Origin: Achromobacter arsenitoxydans SY8
GTDB lineage: Bacteria > Pseudomonadota > Gammaproteobacteria > Burkholderiales > Burkholderiaceae_B
Direction of reading: 5' to 3'
Assembly: GCF_000236785.1 (NCBI RefSeq)
Contig: NZ_AGUF01000010.1
Span: 1-64,000 of the forward strand
Length of the DNA stretch: 64,000 bases
Shown here: positions 17,100 through 25,732 of the stretch, piece after piece
How positions within the stretch are numbered: position 1 is the stretch's first letter
Layout of the letters: the number at the start of each line of letters is the position of its first letter
Program-made: the position numbers and the translations under genes
The notes under the pieces: generated by a model
The model's input: the letters and a program-made list of their open reading frames with translations, nothing else
Told to the model about the DNA's origin: nothing
The model's database searches: none

Positions 17100-17972
17100 C
17101 TACTCCGCCCGCAGCAGTTGCTCCATGCGCTGCTGCAACCACCGTTCCGTCTCGCCCAAGCTGGCCCCCTGCAGCCACAGCGTGCGCACGGACAGCATCG
17201 GCAAGGCCAGGTCCGCGCACGGCACCGGCGTCAGTGTGGTGCGGAAGCTCTCGTATTCCGCGATGTTGAGCGGCAGGATCGCCCACCCCAGTCCGTCCGC
17301 CACCATGCCGGCGATGCTGTAGAAGCTGTCGGTGCGCCACACCGTGGGACTCAGCACCATGTCGTCCACCCCTTCCATCTGCATCACCAGTTGCCGGTGG
17401 CGCGCCAGGTCCTTGCGCGCCACCCGCGGCAGGGCCGCCAGCGGATGCCCCGCCGCCACGTAGATGCCTTGCGCCACCGTGCCCAGGTAATGGTGCGCAA
17501 AATCGCCGCCCGGGTCGCCGCGGTCGAAGTGGAACGCGATGCTCGCCCGTCCCTGCCGCACGTAGTCGGCCACTTCGGTCGCCGTGCCGTTTAACTGCGT
17601 CAGCTCCAGCGCCGGAAAGCGCGCCGCCAACTCGACCACCAGCGCGCCCAGCACCAGATACGGCAAGGCCTCGTCCAGCGCGATCGACAGCCGCGCGTCT
17701 TCGCCGCCCGCGAACGACAGCGCCCGCTGCGACAGGCCGCCCGCCTGGCGCAGCAGTTCTCTGGCTTCCTGCAGCATGACCTCGCCTGCGGGCGTCAGGA
17801 CCGCATTGCGGCGCGAGCGGTCGAACAGGTCTACCCCCAGATCGGCCTCCAGCAGACCCACCGATGAACTGACGGCCGACTGCGCGCGGCCGATCCGCCG
17901 GGCGGCGGCCGAGAACGATCCCGCTTCGGCAGCGGCCACGAATTGCCGGAGCTGGTCCAAGGTCCATTGCAT
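17100..17972 (-). CDS. LysR-family transcriptional regulator
   Basis: Regulator of 290 residues with an N-terminal helix-turn-helix (LDQLRQFVAAAEAGSFSAAARRIGRAQ in parts, then SVGLLEADLGVDLFDRSRRN) and an effector domain from about residue 90. The start is decided by the ribosome site: CCTCCT at 17979-17984 (AGGAGG on the coding strand) touches the ATG at 17978 directly but is 6 bases from the ATG at 17972, so the latter is the likely initiator. It is divergent from the DHA2 exporter, and the intergenic region holds a perfect 10-base dyad. It is probably the local regulator of the exporter. Confidence 0.92.
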   Translation of the reverse strand: MQWTLDQLRQFVAAAEAGSFSAAARRIGRAQSAVSSSVGLLEADLGVDLFDRSRRNAVLTPAGEVMLQEARELLRQAGGLSQRALSFAGGEDARLSIALDEALPYLVLGALVVELAARFPALELTQLNGTATEVADYVRQGRASIAFHFDRGDPGGDFAHHYLGTVAQGIYVAAGHPLAALPRVARKDLARHRQLVMQMEGVDDMVLSPTVWRTDSFYSIAGMVADGLGWAILPLNIAEYESFRTTLTPVPCADLALPMLSVRTLWLQGASLGETERWLQQRMEQLLRAE

Positions 17973-17989
17973 GCGCATCCTCCTGTCTT

Positions 17990-18043
17990 ATCCATCTATT
18001 TTATAGATGGATTCCAACTTTTTAATTCAAATATATAGATGGA
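17990..18043. promoter_or_regulatory. Perfect dyad plus third half-site between LysR and exporter genes
   Basis: ATCCATCTAT (17990-17999) and ATAGATGGAT (18003-18012) form a perfect 10-base inverted repeat with a TTT spacer. A third copy of the half-site, ATAGATGGA, lies at 18035-18043 in an AT-rich stretch. The spacing between the dyad centre and the third half-site is about 38 bases. The arrangement (strong recognition site plus a weaker activation half-site) is what LysR regulators use. Confidence 0.65.
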
Positions 18044-18099
18044 CAATGCCGAGCCCGAGGTCCTGCCGCATCGGACCCGGCATTGAAAGGAGTAGAACC

Positions 18100-19620
18100 A
18101 TGCAGCGGACTCTTTCGAACGCTGTCGCCGCGGCCGCCCCCGGCCGCTGGCTGGTGCTGGCTATCGTGTCCAGCGCCTTGTTGCTGATCGTCGTGGACAT
18201 GACGGTCCTTTACACCGCCTTGCCCCGCTTGACCCATGAGTTGGGCGTCACCGCGTCGGCCAAGCTCTGGATCGTGAACGTGTATGCGCTGGTCGTGTCC
18301 GGCCTGCTGCTGGGCATGGGCACCCTGGGCGACCGTCTGGGCCACAAGCGCCTCTTCATGATGGGGCTGGCCGTGTTCGGCGCGGCGTCGCTGGCCGCCG
18401 CCTATTCGCCCGGCGCCGCCATCCTGATCGCGGCGCGCGCGCTGCTGGCCGTGGGCGCCGCCATGATGATGCCCGCCACCCTGTCCATTCTGCGCCTCAC
18501 CTTCGCCGACGAGCGCGAGCGCGCCGTCGCCATCGGCGTGTGGGCCTCGGTGGCCTCGGGCGGCGCGGCGCTGGGGCCGGTCATCGGCGGCGTCCTGCTG
18601 GAGCACTTCTGGTGGGGCTCGGTGTTTCTCATCAACGTCCCGATCGTGCTGCTTGCGCTGCCGCTGGCCTGGCGCTTCATTCCAGCCAGCCGCCCCGACG
18701 CGTCGCGCCCCTGGGACCTGACCGGATCGCTGCAGGTGATGGCCGGGCTGATCCTGTGCGCCTACGCGCTCAAGGAACTGGGCCGCGCATCGCCGTCGTG
18801 GCTGCATGCGAGCCTGGCCTGCGCGGCGGGCGCCGCCATGCTGGCCGTTTTCGTGCGCCGCCAGCGCCGCCGGCCCTATCCGCTGATCGACTTCGCCATC
18901 TTCCGCAACGCCGCGTTCAGTTCCGCCGTGGCCGCCGCGCTGTTCGCCGCCGCCGCGCTGCTGGGCATGGAGCTGGTGTTCAGCCAGCGGCTGCAGCTGG
19001 TGCTGGGCATGTCGCCGATCCAGTCGGCCCTGTTCATCCTGCCGCTGCCGCTGGCCGCCTTCGTGGCCGGCCCGCTGGCCGGCCTGCTGCTGGGCCGCGT
19101 CGGCAGCAAGCGCCTCTTGTTCCTGGCCCTGCTGGTGTCGGGCGCGGGCATGGGCGGCTACCTGCTGACCTACGAAGGCCCGGTCATGCCGCAGCTGGTC
19201 AGCCTGAGCGTGCTGGGCCTGGGCATCGGCGCCACCATGACGGCGGCGTCCAGCACCATCATGCAAAGCGCCACGCCCGAACGCGCCGGCATGGCCGCCT
19301 CCATCGAGGAAGTGTCGTACGAACTGGGCGGCGCGCTGGGCGTGACCCTGATGGGATCCATCCTGTCCGGCGTCTATGCGCAATCGCTGTCCGTGCCCGC
19401 CGGCGTGGGCGACGCGACCGCCGCCCGCGACAGCCTGGACGAGGCGCTGATCGTCGCCGAAAGCCTGCCGGCCGACCTGGCCGCCACGCTGACCCGCCTG
19501 GCCCGCGCAGCCTTCGAAACCGGCTACGCCGCGGTGATCGCCACCGCGACGCTCATGCTGCTGGCGACCGCGGTCTTCGTGCTGCTGAACCGTACGCGGC
19601 GCCCGGCGCGGTCGGGCTGA
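18100..19620 (+). CDS. MFS multidrug exporter, DHA2 (14-helix) family
   Basis: Transporter of 506 residues with about 14 hydrophobic helices. DHA2 marks include VDMTVLYTALPRL in helix 1, the motif A region LGDRLGHKRLFMMG between helices 2 and 3, and the antiporter motif C region GVWASVASGGAALGPVIGG in helix 5. It resembles SmvA/QacA-type proton-coupled efflux pumps for cationic antiseptics and dyes; the actual substrate is unknown. The ATG at 18100 follows AAAGGAG by 7 bases, so the longer frame from 18007 is not used. It is controlled in all likelihood by the divergent LysR protein. Confidence 0.92.
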   Translation: MQRTLSNAVAAAAPGRWLVLAIVSSALLLIVVDMTVLYTALPRLTHELGVTASAKLWIVNVYALVVSGLLLGMGTLGDRLGHKRLFMMGLAVFGAASLAAAYSPGAAILIAARALLAVGAAMMMPATLSILRLTFADERERAVAIGVWASVASGGAALGPVIGGVLLEHFWWGSVFLINVPIVLLALPLAWRFIPASRPDASRPWDLTGSLQVMAGLILCAYALKELGRASPSWLHASLACAAGAAMLAVFVRRQRRRPYPLIDFAIFRNAAFSSAVAAALFAAAALLGMELVFSQRLQLVLGMSPIQSALFILPLPLAAFVAGPLAGLLLGRVGSKRLLFLALLVSGAGMGGYLLTYEGPVMPQLVSLSVLGLGIGATMTAASSTIMQSATPERAGMAASIEEVSYELGGALGVTLMGSILSGVYAQSLSVPAGVGDATAARDSLDEALIVAESLPADLAATLTRLARAAFETGYAAVIATATLMLLATAVFVLLNRTRRPARSG

Positions 19621-19625
19621 GCACT

Positions 19626-19639
19626 GCCCGAAAGCGGGC
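19626..19639. terminator. Short hairpin between convergent exporter and PLP enzyme genes
   Basis: GCCCG (19626-19630) and CGGGC (19635-19639) form a small 5-base stem with an AAAG tetraloop in the 56-base gap between two convergent stops. It is weak and lacks a T-run, and is listed only as the best candidate in the gap. Confidence 0.25.
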
Positions 19640-19676
19640 TCAGCCGGCGGCAGGGGCGCCCCCCGGGCATCAGCGC

Positions 19677-20960
19677 TCAGCCGTTGCGAAACGCGTGGTC
19701 CATGTCCGCGATCAGGTCTTCCTCGTGCTCCAGGCCGATGGAAATCCGGATCAGCCCCTCCGACACGCCGGCGGCATCGCGCTCCGCCGCCGGCACGCCC
19801 GAATGCGTGGTCGACGCCGGATGGCACACCAGCGTTTCCGTGCCGCCCAGGCTGACCGCCGACCGGAACAGGTGCAGCGCGTTGATGAAGCGGAACGCGC
19901 GCTCGCGCCCGCCGTCCAGCACGAACGCGAAGGTCGATCCCGGTCCCGTGCACTGGCGCTTGTAGACCTCCTGGTAGGCCCGGTCGGCGATCAGCTCCGG
20001 ATGGAAGATCCGCACCTTCTCGTGCGGATTGCCCGCCAGCCACTGCGCGACCTTGGTCGCCGTGCGAGCCGCCTGCTTCATGCGCAGCACCACCGTTTCC
20101 ATCGACCGCGTGATCATCCAGCACGAATGCGGATCCAGCTGCGAACCGAACGCGCTGCGGATCGCGCGCACCTTGCGGATCAGATCCTTGTTGCCCGTCA
20201 CCGCGCCCGCCACCAGATCGCTGTGGCCCCCCACGTATTTCGTCAGCGAATACACGCACAGGTCCACGTCATGCTCCGCCGGCTTCTGGAAGATCGGACC
20301 CAGCAGCGTGTTGTCGCACACGGAGATCGGCCGGTAGCCATGGCGCGCCTGGAACGCGTCCAGCTCGTTCTTCATGGCCTCGAAATCGAACAGCGCATTG
20401 GTGGGATTGGCCGGCGTCTCGACATAGAAGAGCTTGACCGGCCCCTTGGCCGCCGCCTCTTCCAGCGCGGTTCGCATGCTTCGGGGCGACAGGCCGTCGG
20501 CAACCGGGTGCGAGCCGACGCCCCACTCCGGGAAAATCTTGCCCAGCAGCGTCTCGGTCCCGCCGTACAGGGGCACGGACTGCACCAGCTGGTCGCCCGG
20601 CCGCAGAAAGGCCATCAGCACGGCGCTGATCGCGGACATGCCGCTGGAGGTCACCGCCGCATCCTGCGAGCCATCCAGCATCGACAGCCGGTCTTCCACG
20701 ATCTCCAGGTTCGGATGGTTGAAGCGGCTGTACACCAGCCCCGCGGTTTCCCCCTGCGGCAGCGGCTTGCGGCCCGACACCAGATCGAAGAACGCCGCGC
20801 CATCCTCGGCGGACCGGAACGCGAACGTCGACGTAAGGAACACCGGCGGCTTGACCGCACCTTCCGACAGAAAGGGGTCGTAGCCGTAGGACATCATCTG
20901 CGTTTCCGCGTGCAGGGGACGACCAAAAATGTCCTTCTTGTGATAGCTCGAGTAAGTCAT
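19677..20960 (-). CDS. Cys/Met-metabolism PLP enzyme (cystathionine gamma-synthase / methionine gamma-lyase family)
   Basis: Fold type I PLP enzyme of 427 residues. The PLP lysine is Lys241 in YSLTKYVGGHSD, Tyr77-Ser-Arg79 is the cofactor-phosphate contact from the partner subunit, Gly107-Met108 and Asp216 (VCDNTLL) hold the ring, and the C-terminus has SLGGTETLVCHPASTTHS with the substrate-carboxylate arginine region after it. The N-terminus (about 40 extra residues with HAETQMMSYGYDP) marks the group annotated as cystathionine gamma-synthase family. Reaction choice (gamma-replacement or gamma-elimination) cannot be settled. It stands alone, divergent from a dehydrogenase gene across an AT-rich region. 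Confidence 0.88.
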   Translation of the reverse strand: MTYSSYHKKDIFGRPLHAETQMMSYGYDPFLSEGAVKPPVFLTSTFAFRSAEDGAAFFDLVSGRKPLPQGETAGLVYSRFNHPNLEIVEDRLSMLDGSQDAAVTSSGMSAISAVLMAFLRPGDQLVQSVPLYGGTETLLGKIFPEWGVGSHPVADGLSPRSMRTALEEAAAKGPVKLFYVETPANPTNALFDFEAMKNELDAFQARHGYRPISVCDNTLLGPIFQKPAEHDVDLCVYSLTKYVGGHSDLVAGAVTGNKDLIRKVRAIRSAFGSQLDPHSCWMITRSMETVVLRMKQAARTATKVAQWLAGNPHEKVRIFHPELIADRAYQEVYKRQCTGPGSTFAFVLDGGRERAFRFINALHLFRSAVSLGGTETLVCHPASTTHSGVPAAERDAAGVSEGLIRISIGLEHEEDLIADMDHAFRNG

Positions 20961-21130
20961 GGGGGTGCCTCTTTCTCTGCTGTTCCAGCCGACCGGGCAG
21001 GCGCGTCGTGCATCTGTCAGACGATAGCGCCGAGCCAGACGGGATGCATTGCGGTATGTGACCTTCAGCCCCGACGGTAGATCTGCCACTCAATCCGGCC
21101 TCGCGCCTGAACCGCTGCATCACCTTTGTT

Positions 21131-21239
21131 TTGTTTTTTTTATGTACTTAAAAAACACAAATCCCAGGGTAAACACCAGCTTTTCGCCCGTTAATCGTCG
21201 TTCTATAAACACACATTGTTTTTTTTATGTGTTTTTAAA
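21131..21239. promoter_or_regulatory. AT-rich intergenic control region with repeated T-tract element
   Basis: The 15-base element TTGTTTTTTTTATGT occurs twice, at 21131-21145 and 21216-21230, on the same strand and 85 bases apart. Each copy is part of an imperfect dyad: the first pairs with CTTAAAAAACACAA (21147-21160, 12 of 14 positions), and the second is flanked by AAACACACAT and ATGTGTTTTT. This is the most AT-rich spot of the window and separates the PLP enzyme from the divergent dehydrogenase gene. It could be a regulator or nucleoid-protein site, and the second copy runs right up to the start codon at 21240. Confidence 0.5.
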
Positions 21240-22115
21240 ATGAAAATCGCACTGATAGGATGCGGCGAAGTCGGGCACTGCTACACCCGCGCCTGGACCG
21301 CCGCCGGACACGACATCGTGGGCATCTGCGAACTGCGGCAAGACAAGGAAATGGCCGGCCGCGCCCAGGCCGCGGCCTCGGTCCTGCACGCCGAACCGGG
21401 CCCCTGGCTGGCCGAGGCGGACGTCGTCGTGTCGGCGGTCTATGGCTACAACGCGGCCGAGGTCGGCCGGCAGGCCTTCCCCCACATGCGCGCGGGCGCC
21501 GTCTACGCGGACTTCACCACCGCCAGCGCGGCGGACATGCAGGCCGCCGCCCAGGCCGCTGAATCCTTCCCGGTGGCGTTCATGGATGTCGCCATCATGG
21601 GCGCCATCGCGCTGCTGGCCGAGAAGACGCCCCTCCTGTGCGCCGGCGAAGGCGGACAGGCGGTGACCGAGCTGGGCGAAAGCGCCGGCGCGCCGGTGCG
21701 GATCATCGACGGCAAGCCGGGCGACGCGGTGCGCCTGAAGCTGCTGCGCAGCGTGATGACCAAGGGCATGGAAAGCCTGGCCGTGGAATGCATGGTGGCC
21801 GCCGAGCGCATGGGCCTGCGCTCATCGCTGTACGAGGTGCTGGCCGACATAGATCGCACCCCGCTCACCGCATTCATGGACTCCTTCGTCCGTTCCCACG
21901 TCCTGCACGCGCCCCGCCGGCTGGCGGAAGTGCGCGAAGCCCGCGACCAGCTGCATGAAGCCGGACTGGAGCCGCTGGTGCTCAACGGCGTCGAACAACT
22001 GTTCGACCGGACGACCCGCGGCATCCAGACCGCGCGCGCCAACGGCCATGCCGACGTGCCGGATTCCGTCGAAGCGCGCCTGGCCTGGCTGACCACGCTG
22101 GCGCGCCAGCACTGA
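21240..22115 (+). CDS. NAD(P)-dependent dehydrogenase with DUF1932 C-terminal domain
   Basis: Protein of 291 residues of the beta-hydroxyacid dehydrogenase superfamily. The Rossmann motif IALIGCGEVGHCYTRAW opens the protein, then the substrate loop DFTTASAADMQ and the catalytic-helix region GDAVRLKLLRSVMTKGMESL, with Lys at about 163 in the usual place. The second half matches the DUF1932 helical domain. The substrate is unknown. The ATG at 21240 has no purine-rich ribosome site (TTTTTAAA precedes it), so it may be translated from a leaderless or very short-leader mRNA. It is the first gene of a plus-strand acid-catabolism cluster. Confidence 0.87.
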   Translation: MKIALIGCGEVGHCYTRAWTAAGHDIVGICELRQDKEMAGRAQAAASVLHAEPGPWLAEADVVVSAVYGYNAAEVGRQAFPHMRAGAVYADFTTASAADMQAAAQAAESFPVAFMDVAIMGAIALLAEKTPLLCAGEGGQAVTELGESAGAPVRIIDGKPGDAVRLKLLRSVMTKGMESLAVECMVAAERMGLRSSLYEVLADIDRTPLTAFMDSFVRSHVLHAPRRLAEVREARDQLHEAGLEPLVLNGVEQLFDRTTRGIQTARANGHADVPDSVEARLAWLTTLARQH

Positions 22116-22176
22116 ACCCCCAATCGCGCCATAGAGCGCGGTTTCGAATCCTAGATAAGACTGTGTGAGGAAGACA

Positions 22177-23142
22177 ATGAAACTGTTCAAGAAACTGCTG
22201 GCCGCGACGCTGGTGCTGGGCTGCGCCGCCGCGCAGGCCGCCGACCTGGGCAAGGGCCCCGTCACCCTGATTTCGCCCTTTCCCCCGGGCGGCGGCACCG
22301 ACACCCTGACGCGCATGATCGGCAGCGCGATCGGCCAGGACACCGGCTGGAACATCGTCGTGGAAAACAAGCCCGGCGCCGGCGGCAACCTGGCACTGGA
22401 CGCGACGGCGCGGGCCAACCCGGACGGCCACACGCTCGTCATGGCGCAGACCGACAACATCGTGCTGAATCCCTGGCTCTACTCCAAGCTCAGCTACGAC
22501 ACGTTCAAGGACTTCAAGCCGGTCGGTCCGGTGGCCTCGTCCCCCAGCGTTTTCGTCGTGCTGCCGGATTCGCCCTTTAAGACGGTGGCCGACGTGGTGA
22601 AGGCTGCCCAGGCGCGCCCCAACCAGGTTTCGCTGGGAATTCCCGGCATCGGCGGCACCGGCGACCTGACCGGCTACCTGTGGCGCAAGGCCGCCAACAT
22701 GGAACTGATGCATGTGCCCTACCGCGGCTGGAGCCAGGCGTTCCCGGACCTGGCCAGCGGACGGATCGACATGTATGTCGGCTCGGTGGCGTCGCTGCTG
22801 CCGCAGATTCGCGGCGGCAAGGTCCGCGCGCTCGCCGTCGTGGCCGATCAGCGGTCCCCGGCCCTGCCCGACGTCCCGACCTTCCCCGAGAGCGGCTTCA
22901 AGACCATCAACCAGTCGATCTGGTGGGGCCTGATGGCGCCCGGCAAGACGCCCGACGACGTGATCGCCGTTCTGAACGAAAAGCTGCGCAAGGTCCAGTC
23001 GAACCCCGAACTGGTCAAGAAGCTGGAAGACGCCGGCTACAGCGTCATGACGGGCTCGCCGCAAGACCTGGCCCGGCAGCACCGCGCAGACCACGACGCC
23101 TTCGGCAAGGTCGTGCAGGAAGCCGGCATTCCCAAGCAATAG
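22177..23142 (+). CDS. Bug-family (TctC-like) periplasmic solute receptor
   Basis: Secreted receptor of 321 residues with a signal peptide (about 1-21, ending AAQA) and the Bug motifs VTLISPFPPGGGTDTL and VENKPGAGGNLALDATA. AGGAAG lies 6 bases before the ATG. It follows the DUF1932 dehydrogenase by 61 bases and precedes an RraA-like gene, so it presumably feeds the same hydroxyacid pathway. No TctA or TctB partner is present in the window, as is common for this expanded family. Confidence 0.93.
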   Translation: MKLFKKLLAATLVLGCAAAQAADLGKGPVTLISPFPPGGGTDTLTRMIGSAIGQDTGWNIVVENKPGAGGNLALDATARANPDGHTLVMAQTDNIVLNPWLYSKLSYDTFKDFKPVGPVASSPSVFVVLPDSPFKTVADVVKAAQARPNQVSLGIPGIGGTGDLTGYLWRKAANMELMHVPYRGWSQAFPDLASGRIDMYVGSVASLLPQIRGGKVRALAVVADQRSPALPDVPTFPESGFKTINQSIWWGLMAPGKTPDDVIAVLNEKLRKVQSNPELVKKLEDAGYSVMTGSPQDLARQHRADHDAFGKVVQEAGIPKQ

Positions 23143-23173
23143 CCAGAACGTATCCCCTTAAAGATCAGGAGCA

Positions 23174-23848
23174 ATGATGATCGGCTTTGAAATCCATCCC
23201 CGCCAGCGCGCGGTCAGCAAGGAACTGGTCGACAAGTTCCGCCAGGTGCCGGTGGCCAACGTCAGCGACTGCATGTCGCGCATGGCGGCCGGCGGCGCGC
23301 GCCTGCGGCCCATGCACAATGGCCAGCCGCTGGCCGGCCCCGCCCTCACCGTGCGCACGCGGCCCGGCGACAACCTGCTGGTGCACAAGGCGCTGAGCCT
23401 GGCGCAGCCGGGCGACGTCATCGTGGTGGACGCGGGCGGCGACCTGACCAACGCCATCATCGGCGAGATCATGACCACCTACGCCGAATCGCGCGGCATC
23501 GCCGGCATCATCATCAACGGCGCCATCCGCGACTGCGGCACGATCCGCCGCAGCGCCTTCCCGGTGTATGCCGCCGGCGTTACCCATCGCGGTCCCTACA
23601 AGGACGGCCCCGGCGAAATCAACTGCGTCGTCGCGCTGGACGGCATGACGATCGCCCCGGGCGACCTGATCATCGGCGACGAGGACGGACTGCTTGCGGT
23701 TCCGTACGACCAGGCCGAGGCCATCTACCAGGCGGCCGCGGCCAAGCACGACGTCGAAACCAAGATGTTGGCCGACATCGCCGCCGGCACCCTGGATACG
23801 TCCTGGGTCGATGCCCGGCTGCAGGCCCTGGGCTGCTCGGGAGTCTGA
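23174..23848 (+). CDS. RraA-family protein (4-hydroxy-4-methyl-2-oxoglutarate aldolase / oxaloacetate decarboxylase-like)
   Basis: Protein of 224 residues with the RraA fold signatures VANVSDCMSRM near residue 30, PGDVIVVDAGGDLTNAIIGEIM at about 84-105 (split here as GDVIVVDAGGD and GEIM) and GIIINGAIRDCGTIR at about 111-125, the last containing the conserved Arg-Asp pair that binds Mg2+ and the pyruvyl enolate in HMG/CHA aldolases. Family members retro-aldol cleave 4-hydroxy-2-oxo-diacids or decarboxylate oxaloacetate. The catabolic context favours an enzyme over a ribonuclease regulator. The next gene starts 2 bases after the stop, indicating an operon. Confidence 0.88.
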   Translation: MMIGFEIHPRQRAVSKELVDKFRQVPVANVSDCMSRMAAGGARLRPMHNGQPLAGPALTVRTRPGDNLLVHKALSLAQPGDVIVVDAGGDLTNAIIGEIMTTYAESRGIAGIIINGAIRDCGTIRRSAFPVYAAGVTHRGPYKDGPGEINCVVALDGMTIAPGDLIIGDEDGLLAVPYDQAEAIYQAAAAKHDVETKMLADIAAGTLDTSWVDARLQALGCSGV

Positions 23849-23850
23849 TC

Positions 23851-24903
23851 ATGACCGTCCCGGCAGACAGCAGGCATCCATTTCGCGTCGCGCGGCTGGA
23901 TCTCTGGATCGACCCGGCGTTCGACGACGCGATCGGGCGCAATGCCGCGCTGGACCTCCAGGTGCTGCCCGCCCACGGCGACGCCGTGACGGCGGCGGGC
24001 CTGGCCCGCGCGCACGCCTACCATGTCAGCGCGGCCAAGGACGAAGTGCCCGCCCGCTGGCAGGTGTCGGCGGACCTTCTGGCGCAGTGTCCCCAGTTGC
24101 TGTGCGTGTCTTCCGGCGGCGCCGGCTACGACACGGTCGACGTCGCGGCCTGCACCCGGGCGGGCGTGGCCGTCGTGAACCAGGCCGGCGCAAACGCCGC
24201 CTCGGTCGCGGAAATGACGTTCGCGCTGCTGCTGTCGCTGGTCAAGCGGCTGGGCGAGTCCGAAGCCGCGCTTCGCGCCGGCACGGCCGTCAGCCGGGAA
24301 GCCCTGATGGGCCACGAGATCGAAGGCCGCGTGCTCGGCCTTGTCGGCATCGGCGAGATCGGCCGCAAGGTGGCCAGGATCGCGGCGGGCTTCGGCCTGA
24401 AGGTCATTGCGTACGATCCGCTCATCACGGCGGCGCAGATCGCCGAGCGCGGCGCCGAGCCCGTCGCGTTCGACGATCTGCTGGATCAGGCCGACATCGT
24501 CAGCCTGCACTGTCCGCTGGATGCCGGCACGCGGGGGATGTTCGATGCCGCCGCCTTTCGGCGCATGAAGCGCGGCGCGCTGTTCATTTCGACCGCGCGC
24601 GGCGGCATCCATGACGAAGACGCCCTGCTCGCCGCGCTGCAGGCCGGCCATCTGGCCGGCGCGGGCCTGGATGTGTGGCAAGTGGAACCGCCGCCGCCCG
24701 GCAGCGGACTGCTGCAGCGTCCCGACGTGGCGGCGGCGTTCCATACGGGCGGCGTCACGCATGAAGGCCGCCGCAAGGTGGCGCAAGGCTCGGCCGCGCA
24801 GATCATGGACATGCTGGCCGGCCGCAAGCCTGCGCGCCTGCTCAACCCCGAGGTCTGGCCGCGCTTCCTGGAGCGCCTGGCGGACCGCTCGCCGTTGGTA
24901 TAG
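23851..24903 (+). CDS. D-2-hydroxyacid dehydrogenase (PGDH-like)
   Basis: NAD-dependent oxidoreductase of 350 residues. The nucleotide motif GLVGIGEIGRKVARIA (Gly166, Gly168, Gly171) sits in the middle, and the catalytic trio of the family is recognisable: Arg250 in STARGGIHDE, Glu279 in VWQVEPPPPG and His298 in AAFHTGG. YDP at about 188-190 places an acidic residue at the end of the second beta strand, favouring NAD over NADP. It would interconvert a 2-keto acid and a D-2-hydroxy acid. It is cotranscribed with the RraA-like gene, so the two may handle consecutive steps. Confidence 0.92.
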   Translation: MTVPADSRHPFRVARLDLWIDPAFDDAIGRNAALDLQVLPAHGDAVTAAGLARAHAYHVSAAKDEVPARWQVSADLLAQCPQLLCVSSGGAGYDTVDVAACTRAGVAVVNQAGANAASVAEMTFALLLSLVKRLGESEAALRAGTAVSREALMGHEIEGRVLGLVGIGEIGRKVARIAAGFGLKVIAYDPLITAAQIAERGAEPVAFDDLLDQADIVSLHCPLDAGTRGMFDAAAFRRMKRGALFISTARGGIHDEDALLAALQAGHLAGAGLDVWQVEPPPPGSGLLQRPDVAAAFHTGGVTHEGRRKVAQGSAAQIMDMLAGRKPARLLNPEVWPRFLERLADRSPLV

Positions 24904-24936
24904 TCCACGGTTTGACACCCGGAACGACCCGCCCTC

Positions 24937-25596
24937 ATGTCCAGCGCCAGTGATTACGTATACGGAGAATTGCGCCGCCGCCTGATGGCCGGATCGTTCC
25001 TGCCGGGCGAACCGCTGCGCGAGGAACACATCGCCACGCAGCTCTCCGTCAGCCGCACGCCCGTGCGCAACGCGATCGAACGCCTGATCGCGGACGGTCT
25101 GGTCACGCGCGAAGGGCGGCGCGGCGCGGTCGTGCTGGGCTGGCAGGACCGCGACATCGACGAAGCCTTCGAATTGCGCATGCTGCTTGAGCCCTACTCG
25201 GCCAAGGCCGCGGCCGAACGCGCCACGCCGGAACAGATACTGGAGCTGGAACGCATCAACCAGTGCATGCTGGACGCGGTCAATTCCGACGCCCCCGATC
25301 ACGTCGCGCAGGTGCAGCACTACAACAACCTGTTCCACCACACGCTGCTCGAAGCCGCCCAATCGGCCCGGGTGCGCACCATGGTCGAAAACCTGCTGGA
25401 CATGCCCATCATCATCGGGTCGTTCTACTTCTACGGCCGGGAAGACATGCTGCGCAGCGTGGAACACCACCGCCAGATCATCGCCGCCTTGCGCGCCCGC
25501 GATCCCGAATGCGCGCAGATCGCCATGCGCTTCCACCTGGCCGCCACCCATCTGCTTTTCCGCACGCACCGCAAGGATAAGAAGACGGGCGGGTAA
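24937..25596 (+). CDS. GntR-family regulator, FCD type
   Basis: Regulator of 219 residues. Helix-turn-helix at about 5-70 (YVYGELRRRLMAGSFLPGEPL, HIATQLSVSRTPVRNAIERL), then an FCD domain with the expected Asp-x4-Arg start (DRDIDEAFELRMLLEPYSAK) and metal/ligand histidines in NNLFHHTLLEAAQ and EHHRQIIAALRAR. It begins 33 bases after the hydroxyacid dehydrogenase and precedes the aldehyde dehydrogenase across a 136-base gap holding a dyad. It is probably the local repressor of this cluster, with an organic acid as signal. Confidence 0.92.
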   Translation: MSSASDYVYGELRRRLMAGSFLPGEPLREEHIATQLSVSRTPVRNAIERLIADGLVTREGRRGAVVLGWQDRDIDEAFELRMLLEPYSAKAAAERATPEQILELERINQCMLDAVNSDAPDHVAQVQHYNNLFHHTLLEAAQSARVRTMVENLLDMPIIIGSFYFYGREDMLRSVEHHRQIIAALRARDPECAQIAMRFHLAATHLLFRTHRKDKKTGG

Positions 25597-25644
25597 TCCC
25601 CTACTCCCTGTTCCATCCGGCGCCTGCACACGGCGCGCATCCCT

Positions 25645-25661
25645 ATCACAGAATTCGTGAT
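25645..25661. promoter_or_regulatory. Dyad upstream of the aldehyde dehydrogenase gene
   Basis: ATCAC (25645-25649) and GTGAT (25657-25661) form an inverted repeat around AGAATTC in the 136-base gap between the GntR gene and the aldehyde dehydrogenase. The location, about 72 bases before the start codon, suits an operator of the preceding FCD regulator. It is a proposal from position only. Confidence 0.35.
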
Positions 25662-25732
25662 TCCGTATTGGACGCGATCAAGCCGCGGCCCCAGACTTTG
25701 CGCATCCCCCATGCCAATCGGAGACCGCGCAC

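Noticed and set aside
18540-21080. Plus-strand frame of 846 codons
   Set aside because: Shadow across the exporter and the PLP enzyme in other frames.
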